Below are positions 36,633 to 45,267 of a stretch of DNA of 64,000 bases, in pieces; position 1 is the stretch's first letter, and each line of letters begins with the position of its first letter. The stretch covers positions 293,262 to 357,261 of the forward strand of contig JBPOJB010000009.1 of NCBI GenBank assembly GCA_052034005.1, read 5' to 3'. The notes beneath the pieces are model-generated. The model was not told the DNA's origin. It ran no database searches and worked only from the letters and a program-made list of their open reading frames with translations. This stretch comes from JAAYDI01 sp052034005 (GTDB lineage: Bacteria; Planctomycetota; Planctomycetia; Pirellulales; Pirellulaceae). The translations under genes and the position numbers were made by a program.

Positions 36633-37358
36633 ATGAGCACCTCGTATGACGATGATCCGTTTCCGTCGGTCGATTCGGCCAACGAATTCGGTCTGCTCAT
36701 GGTCGGTGGCCGGCTCACTCCGGAGCGCGTGTTGCAGGCGTATCGGCGCGGCATTTTCCCGTGGCCGATCATCGAGCATGGGCGTGAGATCCTGGCATGG
36801 TTCTCGCCGGACCCGCGGGCGATCCTTGAGCTGGACCAGCTGTACGTATCGCGTCGCCTGGCGCGCCGGCTGCGCAGTGCGCGTTATCGGATCACGGCCG
36901 ACCGCGCGTTTGCCGATGTGGTGGCCGGTTGTGCCGCACCGCGTCCGTCCGGCTCGGGCACCTGGATTACGCCGGCGGTCGCACAGGTGTATGGTCGCCT
37001 GCACGAGCTGGGCCATGCGCACAGCATTGAGATCTGGCAGGACGAAGCGCTGGTCGGCGGCCTGTACGGCATCGCCCTGGGCGGTTTCTTTGCCGGCGAG
37101 TCGATGTTCTACCGCGCGCGGGACGCGTCCAAGATGGCGCTGGTGGCGTTGGTGGCCCACTTGCGCGCCCGCGGGTTCCGCCTGTTCGACATCCAGCAGG
37201 CCACGGCCCATGCGATGCGCATGGGCGCGACCGAGATCTCGCGCAGGGTTTTCCTCCTGCGCCTGCACGCCGCCCTCCTGCTGCCCGTCACCTTCGGTCA
37301 GGAACTGGACCTCTCCCGGCTCCATGCCGTGATCCGACCCGCGGTGGACGACCTGTAG
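36633..37358 (+). CDS. aat: Leucyl/phenylalanyl-tRNA-protein transferase
   Basis: 241 residues, normal length. Family motifs: LMVGGRLTPERVLQAYRRGIFPW, AWFSPDPRAIL, SGTWITPAVAQVY, GHAHSIEIW, LVGGLYGIALGGFFAGESMF and FDIQQATAHAMRMGA. The enzyme adds Leu or Phe from charged tRNA to N-terminal Lys/Arg of proteins, marking them for ClpS/ClpAP. Neither clpS nor clpA is adjacent here. Confidence 0.97.
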   Translation: MSTSYDDDPFPSVDSANEFGLLMVGGRLTPERVLQAYRRGIFPWPIIEHGREILAWFSPDPRAILELDQLYVSRRLARRLRSARYRITADRAFADVVAGCAAPRPSGSGTWITPAVAQVYGRLHELGHAHSIEIWQDEALVGGLYGIALGGFFAGESMFYRARDASKMALVALVAHLRARGFRLFDIQQATAHAMRMGATEISRRVFLLRLHAALLLPVTFGQELDLSRLHAVIRPAVDDL

Positions 37359-37628
37359 TGACGCAGCGGCGGGCCGGCGATCGGGACGCGCCGGGTCGAC
37401 GGACGCCCGGCACGTCCGAGTCTCCTTTGCGTCCGGGATGACATATGCCTGTCACCCTGCGGCCTCCGGAGCACAGGAATGATGCGCGGCGGACGCCCGT
37501 TGACGCCCGCGCGGGCGGACCGGGGCCGGGTTTTCTGGTATGCTCAGTGGCGTTGGTCGGCAGGAGTCCGACCGAGCGGGCGACGCGCGCGGGCGGTCCC
37601 TCGAGCCTGAGTAGGAAAGGGAACCGCC

Positions 37629-39182
37629 ATGCAATGGACAATGGTCAGTCTACGGGATGCCGAGCGTACGCTGCACGTGCAGGTGCACGACGGCCTGGTG
37701 GACTTGGCAGTGGCCGCCTTGAGCGCCGAGCCGACCACGATCGACGAACTGCGGGCGGCCATGGGCCGCTATCTGGACAGCGCCGTGATCGACTTCTTCT
37801 TCGCGCACGCCCAGGAAGGCCTGGCGACACGCAACGTGGAGGGCGGGCACGTGATTCTCGACTTCACGGCGCGCCTGGTGGTCAACGGCGCCGCCGCGCC
37901 GGAGATGCCGCGTGTCGGCTGTGTGCTGCGCTGCGACGAACAGACGACGCTCGACGTGTGGTTGCCGTATCGGATCCCCGAACAGTGGCAGATGACGACC
38001 GATGTACACCACTGGCAACGGTTGGCCGAACGGCGGCGGCCGGCGTTGGCGGCCGAGTCGGACTTCGACGCGCGGGCCGTGCTCTATCCGCGGCTCGCCG
38101 CGGCACTCCTGGAACGCTTCCTGGCGACCATGCCGCACCGCACCTCCTGCGTGACGGAGGTCCAGGACTGGTGGCTCTTGACGCCCCGCCAGGACCTGCG
38201 GGGCCGGACGCCGCGCGAAGTCCTGCTCGCCAGACGCCGATTCATCGACGGCGATGTGCAAGACCAGGGCGAGATCTGGGCACTGCTGGGTCGCTGCCCG
38301 CCGGGACTGTCGACCCGCTCCCACGCGTATCGCTACGGCGGGTTCGGCACGCATGAGATCATCCTCTACCACGAGCTGGTCGCGGTCCTGTTGTGTGAGA
38401 TCGAACGCCGCGTGAGCGATCGTCCGCCGGCCGACCCCGACCGGGAGATCGCGCTTCTGGAACAGTACCAGCAGGAGTGGATGCATCAGCCGCAGCCGGA
38501 CTTGTACGACCAGAGTCCGGCCGCCCTGATCGCCCGGGAACGGGCACGCCTGCCGGCCGTCGTCCCCAAGGGGCACGAGCAGTTGGACCACGACTGCCCG
38601 CTCTGCCGGATGATGGCCGACAGCGATCAGCCGATGATCTGGCAGCTGGACAACTACCTGCTGGAACGGCGTTTCTCCACGTCGCTGTGCCTGTCGCGCG
38701 CCGAGTGGGAGCGTGCGCGGTGCGACCTGGACGATGAGGAGAACCTGGCGTGCGAGCCCCGGTCGTCGTCCCCGCCGCCTGGACCCGAGCGACTCGGAGA
38801 TGACCGGCGGGTCTGGCAGAACAGCTTCACCAACATGGCGAGTCTGGCCGACATGCCGCCCTGGGACTCGGTCAACGTGATGCTGTTTGCCGTCGGCGGC
38901 CACCTGGCCGAACTGGTGCACGACCTGCGCGCATGCGCGGGGACCGACGACCTGGTGCATGAACTCCATGTCCGGTTCGACGAACTGCGCGTGGCGATCA
39001 AGCAGCAGCGAGAGCTGTTCGTGGTCAGCGGCGCGGTCAACGACTTCGAAGATGCCATCCAGGGTGCAACGCAGGCCCGCGACGATCTGAGCGCCAAGGG
39101 CCGGGATCTGGAGGTCAAGCTGGAATTCCTGGAGAAGCGCTATGCCCAACACCTGGGGCAGGACCTGGAGGCCAGGTACTAG
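37629..39182 (+). CDS. Large cytoplasmic protein of unknown function with CPLC motif
   Basis: 517 residues; AGGAAAGGG upstream of the ATG. No signal peptide or membrane span. The middle has HDCPLCRMMAD (about 320-330), a zinc-knuckle-like pair of cysteines, preceded by an acidic/Gln-rich stretch (LLEQYQQEWMHQPQPDL). The last ~100 residues are a likely coiled coil (DDLVHELHVRFDELRVAIKQQ, SAKGRDLEVKLEFLEKRYAQH). I do not recognise the family. It is flanked by 270 bases upstream and followed by an MFS gene 104 bases downstream; no functional link is evident. Confidence 0.8.
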   Translation: MQWTMVSLRDAERTLHVQVHDGLVDLAVAALSAEPTTIDELRAAMGRYLDSAVIDFFFAHAQEGLATRNVEGGHVILDFTARLVVNGAAAPEMPRVGCVLRCDEQTTLDVWLPYRIPEQWQMTTDVHHWQRLAERRRPALAAESDFDARAVLYPRLAAALLERFLATMPHRTSCVTEVQDWWLLTPRQDLRGRTPREVLLARRRFIDGDVQDQGEIWALLGRCPPGLSTRSHAYRYGGFGTHEIILYHELVAVLLCEIERRVSDRPPADPDREIALLEQYQQEWMHQPQPDLYDQSPAALIARERARLPAVVPKGHEQLDHDCPLCRMMADSDQPMIWQLDNYLLERRFSTSLCLSRAEWERARCDLDDEENLACEPRSSSPPPGPERLGDDRRVWQNSFTNMASLADMPPWDSVNVMLFAVGGHLAELVHDLRACAGTDDLVHELHVRFDELRVAIKQQRELFVVSGAVNDFEDAIQGATQARDDLSAKGRDLEVKLEFLEKRYAQHLGQDLEARY

Positions 39183-39286
39183 AATCGGCATCTTGATTGC
39201 ACCGGTCCAGTGCGGATATCTTCAGGGTCCATGACGAGTCCAGGGCTTGCGGGACTGCGTACCGCCACCGCGGCAGGAGGGAATCG

Positions 39287-40717
39287 ATGTCGAACATGCT
39301 CCATGCATCCGCGCAGGGCTCGCGCGGCTACTTGGCGTTCATCAGTGTTATTGCGGCCCTGGGCGGATTCCTGTTCGGCTTCGATACGGCGGTCGTGTCC
39401 GGCACGCTAGTGCCGCTCAAGGCGCAGTTCGACCTGACGTCGTTCCGCGAGGGCGCGCTGGTGGCCTCGGCCCTCGTCGGCTGCATGGTCGGCGCATTGA
39501 TTGCGGGTGTCGTGAGCGACCAATTCGGGCGCAAGGCGACCTTGATCCTATCCGCGATTCTCTTCCTGATCGGCTTTGTCGGTACGGCCGTCCCGCCCAG
39601 CGTGAATCTCCTGATCGGTGCGCGTTGGATCGGCGGCGTGGGGGTGGGCATCGCGTCGATGCTGGCGCCGATGTACTTGTCGGAAGTGAGTCCGCCGCAT
39701 CTGCGCGGCCGTCTCATCGCGCTCTACCAGCTGGCCATCACGATCGGCATCGTCGTGGCCTACTGTTCGAATTTCGGTCTGCAATGGCTGTCCACGCACA
39801 CGTTGGCCGGACTCTCGGCGGGCTTCTGGCGTTGGATCCTGGTGGAGGAAGTCTGGCGCGGCATGTTCGGCGCGGGGCTGGTTCCGGGCGTCCTGTTCTT
39901 CCTGCTGCTGCTGCTCGTGCCGGAGACACCGCGGTGGCTCGCGAAACAGGGCCGCCTGGACGAGGCGCGCACGGTGCTGGCACGCGTCGTGGGGACATGG
40001 GAGGCCGACCAGGAACTGGCGGAGATCGACCGGGCGCTGCGCCAGGAAGGAGCGTCGCTGCTCCAGCTGCTGCAGCCCGGATTGCGGGTTGCGCTGCTGG
40101 TCGGCATCCTGCTGCCCTTCTTTTCGCAGGTGAGCGGCATCAATGCGATCGTCTACTACGGCCCCTCGATCTTCAAGGAGGCGGGGTGGGACCTGGACGC
40201 GTCCCTGCTGGGGCAGGCGTTCATCGGGATGGTGAACATGGCTTTCACGTTCGTGGCGATCGCGGTTGTGGACCAGTTGGGTCGCAAGCCGCTGTTGTAC
40301 GTGGGCGTCTCGGGGCTCGTGATCGCCCTGGCGATCGCCGCCGCGCTGTTCGCCGCCGGGCTGACCAATTGGCAGTTGGTAGCCGCGCTGATCCTGTACA
40401 TGGCCTGTTTCGCATTCTCCCTGGGGCCGGTGCCTTGGATCATCATCGCCGAGATCTTCCCGACCCGCATTCGCGGACGCGCCATGTCCGTGGGCACCTT
40501 CACCATCTGGTGCACCAACACGATCCTGATGTTCATCGTCCCGACGCTGCGCGACAGCCTGGGATTGCCCGCCACGTTCGCCATGTTCGCGGTGCTGGTC
40601 AGCCCGGCCCTGCTGCTCACCTGGTTGCTGATCCCTGAAACGAAGGGCCGTTCGCTCGAAGAGATCGAACGCAGCTGGCAACGAAGTGACCGGATGACGA
40701 AGGACCGCAGCGCGTAG
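39287..40717 (+). CDS. MFS sugar porter (sugar:H+ symporter family)
   Basis: About 476 residues from ATG 39287, set by GGCAGGAGGG upstream. Twelve membrane segments are visible. Sugar-porter motifs: GGFLFGFDTAVVSGT in TM1, DQFGRK after TM2, LRGRLIALYQLAITIGI, VSGINAIVYYGPSIF in TM7, DQLGRKPLL, IIAEIFPTRIRGRAMS and PETKGRSLEEIE at the C-terminus. It imports a sugar across the inner membrane; the substrate is unknown. It is convergent with a PEP-CTERM gene 53 bases away. Confidence 0.94.
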   Translation: MSNMLHASAQGSRGYLAFISVIAALGGFLFGFDTAVVSGTLVPLKAQFDLTSFREGALVASALVGCMVGALIAGVVSDQFGRKATLILSAILFLIGFVGTAVPPSVNLLIGARWIGGVGVGIASMLAPMYLSEVSPPHLRGRLIALYQLAITIGIVVAYCSNFGLQWLSTHTLAGLSAGFWRWILVEEVWRGMFGAGLVPGVLFFLLLLLVPETPRWLAKQGRLDEARTVLARVVGTWEADQELAEIDRALRQEGASLLQLLQPGLRVALLVGILLPFFSQVSGINAIVYYGPSIFKEAGWDLDASLLGQAFIGMVNMAFTFVAIAVVDQLGRKPLLYVGVSGLVIALAIAAALFAAGLTNWQLVAALILYMACFAFSLGPVPWIIIAEIFPTRIRGRAMSVGTFTIWCTNTILMFIVPTLRDSLGLPATFAMFAVLVSPALLLTWLLIPETKGRSLEEIERSWQRSDRMTKDRSA

Positions 40718-40745
40718 CCGTGGACGCACAACGCCGGGCAACGAG

Positions 40746-40775
40746 AATGACGAAATTCATTTGCCATTCGTCATT
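40746..40775. terminator. Hairpin between convergent MFS and PEP-CTERM genes
   Basis: A perfect 9-base stem (AATGACGAA at 40746-40754 with TTCGTCATT at 40767-40775) with a 12-base loop lies just after the MFS gene and overlaps the stop of the convergent PEP-CTERM gene. No T-tract. It could serve as a bidirectional transcript end. Confidence 0.5.
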
Positions 40776-41457
40776 CGCCACGCGTCAGCCTCTTGGGCCC
40801 TCCCCGGCGCCCGGCCGGGCATCGCCGGCGGGCGTGGCAGGCGCCGGCGGCGATGGCCAGCGCCACGAGCCAGCCGGCAACTGAGGCGGGCTCGGGCACG
40901 AACGACTGCCCGTCGTTGAGGGTGCCATACGTGCCGGCCGGGAGCAGTTCCCAGCGGAAGTCGCAGTAGCTGTCGCCGGTCCCGGTCAGCTGCAGCGTGG
41001 CGCCCAGCGGCGTGTTCGCGGGCTCCGAGACGCCGATGTCCGTCGACTCGAGCCCCGCGGCAACGCCATCGGTCGCCGTGAACACGCCTTCGTAGCTGAG
41101 GAACTGCAGCACCTGGTCGTCATAGGCGAGTGCCAGCCCGTCCGGCGCGCCGTTCTGCAGCGTGATGTCCAGCGTGTAGAACGCGAACCCGTTGACCGTG
41201 TCCCGCCGCGTGAAGGAGGTCAGCGGGAGTGGCCCCGCGTACAACTGGCCGTTGCCGCCGTTGTAGAGCGTCAGCGTGACGGCCGACAGGTCGCTCCACC
41301 CGACGGGCGCCACGACCTCCACAAACTCGTCCTTGTCCGCCCCCACGTTGTCGTAGTGGAACTCATTGATGAACACCGAGCTGTCGATAATCGAACCGGT
41401 CGCCGCCGATCCGAGAGCCAGCCAGGCCGCACACTGCAACAAAATGACGCGGTACAT
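40771..41457 (-). CDS. PEP-CTERM surface protein with lamin-tail-like domain
   Basis: About 228 residues from the ATG at 41457, with GGGAGGACA upstream. A signal peptide (MYRVILLQCAAWLALGSAATGS) is followed by VFINEFHYDNVGADKDEFVEV, the start signature of lamin-tail domains. The C-terminus has VPEPASVAGWLVALAIAAG then an Arg-rich end, the PEP-CTERM sorting signal processed by exosortase. No exosortase gene is in the window. Confidence 0.9.
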   Translation of the reverse strand: MYRVILLQCAAWLALGSAATGSIIDSSVFINEFHYDNVGADKDEFVEVVAPVGWSDLSAVTLTLYNGGNGQLYAGPLPLTSFTRRDTVNGFAFYTLDITLQNGAPDGLALAYDDQVLQFLSYEGVFTATDGVAAGLESTDIGVSEPANTPLGATLQLTGTGDSYCDFRWELLPAGTYGTLNDGQSFVPEPASVAGWLVALAIAAGACHARRRCPAGRRGGPKRLTRGE

Positions 41458-41676
41458 CGATTGTCCTCCCGTTCTCCCGAGCGTCCGTCCTCGCGCAAGC
41501 AACCCATCCGTTACTGGTCGGATGACCGATGCCCGCGTCCTGGATCCCATAACGCACACACGCCAGGGGTCGAGCCGCGCACGTGCGCGCCGCGTGTCGT
41601 GTGCTATGGGCCTCCAACCGTCCAATCGCAGAACGCGCGTCCAAGCCATCAAAAAAAGACAAAGAAAACCGGGCGA

Positions 41677-42639
41677 TCAGACGGCCAGGTCGTTCGCCAG
41701 CAGCAGTGCCCCCTCGGTCGGATCGTGGACGACCAGGCTGGTGTGCGGCGAGCAATGCTGTTCGGCCAGATCCTGCAGCACCGCGTCGCGCAGCGCGGCA
41801 TGGTGTCGCAGCAGGCCGCCGGAGAAGATGAGCTGGTAGCCGCGTTCCGCGCACGCCAGGGACTTCGCCACGGCCCGCACCATGGCGGCCAGGTCCCGGG
41901 CCGCCTGGCCGACGATGTCGCACGCAACGCGGTCTCCCGCCGCCGCCGCGGCAAACACTTCCGGCGCGAACCGGGCGATGTGCTGTCGCACCTCCGGGTC
42001 CTCGTACATGATCGGGATCAGTTCCCAGGGGTCGTCGATGCGGAGATGCTGTCTGAGGCGCGATGTCAGCTGCGTTTCCGGGCCGCGCCGGTCGACGGCC
42101 CGGGCCGCGGCGCGCAGGGCCGAGAGCCCCACGGCGTAGCCGCTCCCTTCGTCGCCCAGCAGATGTCCCCAGCCGCCGGCCCGCGCCGATTCGCCCGCGG
42201 GCGTCCGGCCGTAGGCGAGCGATCCGGTTCCGGCAATGAGCGCGATGGCGGTGCCCGCGGCGCGGCCCGCCCGCACGACGATCTGCGCGTCGGTCACGAT
42301 GCACCGGGCGTCGGCCAGCCCGCGGGTGGCACACCACTGGTCAAACCGCGCGCGCACTGCAGCGTGGCCGGCGCCCGCGACGGCCAGGCACAGCGCGGCG
42401 ACGCGCTGGCGCGGGCGGCCGGCCGCAGCGAAGGCCGCGTCCACCGCCTCATCGATGTGCCGCAGCGCCGCATCCCAGCCGGCGGCGCGCGGATTGGACG
42501 GGCCGCTCTCGCCGCGGCCGATCGTCGCGAGCTGCGCGTCGGCGCGACGGGCGGCCAACAGGGCCGATGTCTTCGTGCCGCCGCCGTCGATGCCCAGCAG
42601 CAGTAGCGGCGGCTTGTCGGGATCGATCACGCGCGTCAT
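41677..42639 (-). CDS. BadF/BadG-family amino-sugar kinase, probable MurNAc/GlcNAc kinase (MurK-like)
   Basis: About 320 residues from the ATG at 42639, which overlaps the murQ stop (ATGA). The ASKHA ATPase motifs are clear: phosphate-1 LLGIDGGGTKTSALL, phosphate-2 IALIAGTGSLAYG, GWGHLLGDEGSGYAVG and adenosine SGGLLRHHAALRDAV. This family includes GlcNAc kinases and MurK of Clostridium acetobutylicum, which phosphorylates MurNAc and GlcNAc. Coupling to murQ suggests it makes MurNAc-6-phosphate, replacing the PTS route. Substrate is inferred from context. Confidence 0.9.
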   Translation of the reverse strand: MTRVIDPDKPPLLLLGIDGGGTKTSALLAARRADAQLATIGRGESGPSNPRAAGWDAALRHIDEAVDAAFAAAGRPRQRVAALCLAVAGAGHAAVRARFDQWCATRGLADARCIVTDAQIVVRAGRAAGTAIALIAGTGSLAYGRTPAGESARAGGWGHLLGDEGSGYAVGLSALRAAARAVDRRGPETQLTSRLRQHLRIDDPWELIPIMYEDPEVRQHIARFAPEVFAAAAAGDRVACDIVGQAARDLAAMVRAVAKSLACAERGYQLIFSGGLLRHHAALRDAVLQDLAEQHCSPHTSLVVHDPTEGALLLANDLAV

Positions 42640-43541
42640 GGCGGGTCGGGATCCGACTCCAACGCTTGCCGCAAATGCCCGTGTGCGTGTGCGAGCCGCC
42701 GCCGCGCCTGCTCCGGCGTGACGCCAAGCCGCCGCACGACAATGGCTGTCTTCACTTCGCCCGCGCACTGCTGTAAAAGCTCCGCGGCGGCCGCTTCGGA
42801 AACCTCCGCCAACTCCGCCACGATCCGCTGCGAGCGCGCCAGCAGCTTGCTGTTCGTGGCCCGCAGGTCGACCATCCAGTTGCCGTAGGTCTTGCCCAAG
42901 CGCACCATGCTGGCCGTGGTGAGCATGTTGAGCACCATCTTGGTCGCGGTGCCGGCCTTGAGCCGGGTGGACCCGCTGATGACTTCCGGACCCACGACCG
43001 GCGCGATCATCAGGTCGCTGACCGCCTCGAGCTGCGAGTCGCGATTGCAGGTCAGCCCGATGGTGAACGCGCCGATCTGCCGCGCATAGGCCAGGCCGCC
43101 GATCACGTAGGGCGTCCGACCGCTCGTGGCGATCCCCACCAGCACGTCGCCGGCACGGAAGTCACGTGCCCGCAGGTCGCGCACCGCGTGCTCCGGATGG
43201 TCCTCGGCGCCCTCGACCGCCGTCGTCAGCGCGTCCGGGCCGCCGGCGATGATCCCCAGCACGAGGCTCGGCGGCGTGTTGAACGTAGGCGGGCACTCGG
43301 CCGCATCCAGCACGCCCAACCGTCCGGAAGTGCCGGCACCCAAGTACACCAGTCGCCCGCCGCGCCCGATCCGCTCGACAATCACCTCGACGGCCGCGGC
43401 GACGGTCGCCGCCTGTGCGCGCACCGCCTCCGCCACCTGTGCGTCCTCGCGGTTCATCAGCAGAACGATGTCCAACGCGCTGAGCGAGTCAATGCGCTCG
43501 GAGCATGGGTTCCGCTGTTCGGTCGTCAGCTGATTGAGCAT
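42636..43541 (-). CDS. murQ: N-acetylmuramic acid 6-phosphate etherase MurQ
   Basis: 301 residues, normal length. SIS-domain protein with the MurQ signatures TTEQRNPCSERIDSLS, YLGAGTSGRLGVLDAAECPPTF (Glu of the active site), TAVEGAEDHPE (second acidic residue), GIATSGRTPYV and STRLKAGTATKMVLNML. It cleaves the lactyl ether of MurNAc-6-phosphate to GlcNAc-6-phosphate and D-lactate in the cytosol. It heads a minus-strand pair with the kinase and is divergent from the symporter gene. Confidence 0.97.
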   Translation of the reverse strand: MLNQLTTEQRNPCSERIDSLSALDIVLLMNREDAQVAEAVRAQAATVAAAVEVIVERIGRGGRLVYLGAGTSGRLGVLDAAECPPTFNTPPSLVLGIIAGGPDALTTAVEGAEDHPEHAVRDLRARDFRAGDVLVGIATSGRTPYVIGGLAYARQIGAFTIGLTCNRDSQLEAVSDLMIAPVVGPEVISGSTRLKAGTATKMVLNMLTTASMVRLGKTYGNWMVDLRATNSKLLARSQRIVAELAEVSEAAAAELLQQCAGEVKTAIVVRRLGVTPEQARRRLAHAHGHLRQALESDPDPP

Positions 43542-43675
43542 CTCAGGCCTGCCGGGGTATCATGCGGACGCCGCCCGCGGCGGAGGCGAGCCGGCGGGTC
43601 GCCCTCAGGCAGCGGTACGTGCGCGTCATCTTCATTGTAGTTCTGCCGGCCCGTATTCGGCAGTCGAGTCGACAC
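43542..43675. promoter_or_regulatory. Divergent promoter region of the MurNAc salvage module
   Basis: 134 bases lie between murQ (minus) and the symporter (plus) and must hold both promoters or their leaders. No clear operator palindrome was recognised, and no MurR-type regulator gene is adjacent. The functional link of the genes on both sides makes shared control likely. Confidence 0.4.
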
Positions 43676-45217
43676 ATGTCCTGGCATTTATCCATCGCGT
43701 CGGCCGACCTGGCCGTGCTGCTGATCTACATGATCGGCATCGTGCTGTTTGGGATCTGGGTCGGGCGCGGCTCGCGGGATGTGGCGGACTATCTCCTGGG
43801 GGGCCGCGATCTGCCATGGTGGGCCATCCTGGGTTCCATCGTCGCGACGGAGACCAGCACGGTGACCTTCCTGAGCGTCCCCGGTTTGGCCTATGCCCAG
43901 CCGCAGCCGGGCGCGCTCGGCATGGACCCGCGAGTCGGCGGCGACATGCGTTTCCTGCAGCTGGCCTGCGGGCTGCTGGTCGGGCGGTGCCTGATCGTGT
44001 ATTTCCTGTTGCCGCTGTTCTTCCAGGGCCAGTTGTTCAGCGCCTACGAAGTGTTGCAGCATCGGTTCGGCGGCGCAACCAAGCAAGTCGCCTCGCTCGT
44101 CTTCCTCGTGACGCGCAACGTGGGCGACGGCCTGCGGCTGTTCCTGACCGCGATCGTGCTGCAGGCGATGATCAACGTCCCGCTCTCCTGGTGCGTGATC
44201 ATCGTGGGCGTCTCGACCATCATCTACACGTTCGCCGGAGGCATCAAGTCGGTGATCTGGAGCGATTGCATCCAGTTCGTGGTGTACATCGGCGGCGCGG
44301 TCCTGGCGCTGGTGATCATTCTCGGCCGGCTACCTGACGGCTGGGCGGGGTTCCTGTCGTTCGCCCAGACCGCGGGCAAGTTCCGCGTGTGGGACTTCAC
44401 CTGGGATCCCTGTCAGAAGTACACGTTCTGGTCGGGGATCGTCGGCGGCGCCTTCCTGGCGCTGGGCACGCACGGCACGGACCAGATGATGGTGCAGCGG
44501 TACCTCTGTGCGCGCAGGCAGTGGGACGCGGGGCTTGCCCTGATCACCAGCGGCCTAGTGGTGATCCTGCAGTTCGCGCTGTTCCTGCTGCTGGGGGCGG
44601 CGCTGGCGTGCTTTTACACGCAGGTGCACACGGCCGTGGGCCTGGACAGCGCGGACAGGGTGCTGGCCGAGTTCATCGTGCATGAGATGCCCCGGGGCTG
44701 GGGGTTGATCGGGGTCATCCTGGCGGCCGTGTTCGCGGCGGCCATGTCGACCCTCTCAGGCTCGCTCAACTCGTCCGCGTCGGCGGCGGTCCACGACTTC
44801 TACCTGCCTTCCCGCCGTCGGCCGCCGTCGGAGCGGCACGCCTTGTGGGTCAGCCGGATGCTGACGGGGCTGTTCGGCGCGATTCAGATCGCGATCGCGA
44901 TTGCCGCGCAGTATCTGGCGGATGCCGTGATCGACAACGCATTGGCGGTCGCCAGCTTCTCAGCCGGCATCCTGTTGGGCCTGTTCGCCTTGGGGGTGTT
45001 CACGCAGCGCGTCGGTCAGCGCGCGGCGCTCGTGGGGCTCGGCGTCGGGTTGCTGGTATTGACGGGCGTGAAAGCCTTCACGAACACTACGTTCACCTGG
45101 TACGCGGTCGTCGGCGCGAGCAGCACGCTGGCGGCCGGTTGGGGGGCGTCCCTCGCGTGGCCGGGCGATCGGCCGCGCATCGGCGGTCCGCGCGCCGGCG
45201 ATCCCGACATGGTATGA
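43676..45217 (+). CDS. Sodium/solute symporter (SSS family), probable amino-sugar importer
   Basis: About 513 residues from ATG 43676 with about 13 membrane segments. SSS family features: LGGRDLPWWAILGSIVATETSTVTFLS near the N-terminus, TFAGGIKSVIWSDCIQFVVY, GTHGTDQMMVQRYLCAR and FAAAMSTLSGSLNSSASA, the last a sodium-site region. Divergent from murQ and followed directly by the exported hydrolase gene, so MurNAc or a derivative is the likely cargo. Family is sure, substrate is inference. Confidence 0.93.
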   Translation: MSWHLSIASADLAVLLIYMIGIVLFGIWVGRGSRDVADYLLGGRDLPWWAILGSIVATETSTVTFLSVPGLAYAQPQPGALGMDPRVGGDMRFLQLACGLLVGRCLIVYFLLPLFFQGQLFSAYEVLQHRFGGATKQVASLVFLVTRNVGDGLRLFLTAIVLQAMINVPLSWCVIIVGVSTIIYTFAGGIKSVIWSDCIQFVVYIGGAVLALVIILGRLPDGWAGFLSFAQTAGKFRVWDFTWDPCQKYTFWSGIVGGAFLALGTHGTDQMMVQRYLCARRQWDAGLALITSGLVVILQFALFLLLGAALACFYTQVHTAVGLDSADRVLAEFIVHEMPRGWGLIGVILAAVFAAAMSTLSGSLNSSASAAVHDFYLPSRRRPPSERHALWVSRMLTGLFGAIQIAIAIAAQYLADAVIDNALAVASFSAGILLGLFALGVFTQRVGQRAALVGLGVGLLVLTGVKAFTNTTFTWYAVVGASSTLAAGWGASLAWPGDRPRIGGPRAGDPDMV

Positions 45218-45267
45218 TGGAGACGTTTGATGCCCGAACGGTTTTCTTCGCCCGCAGGCGGACCATC

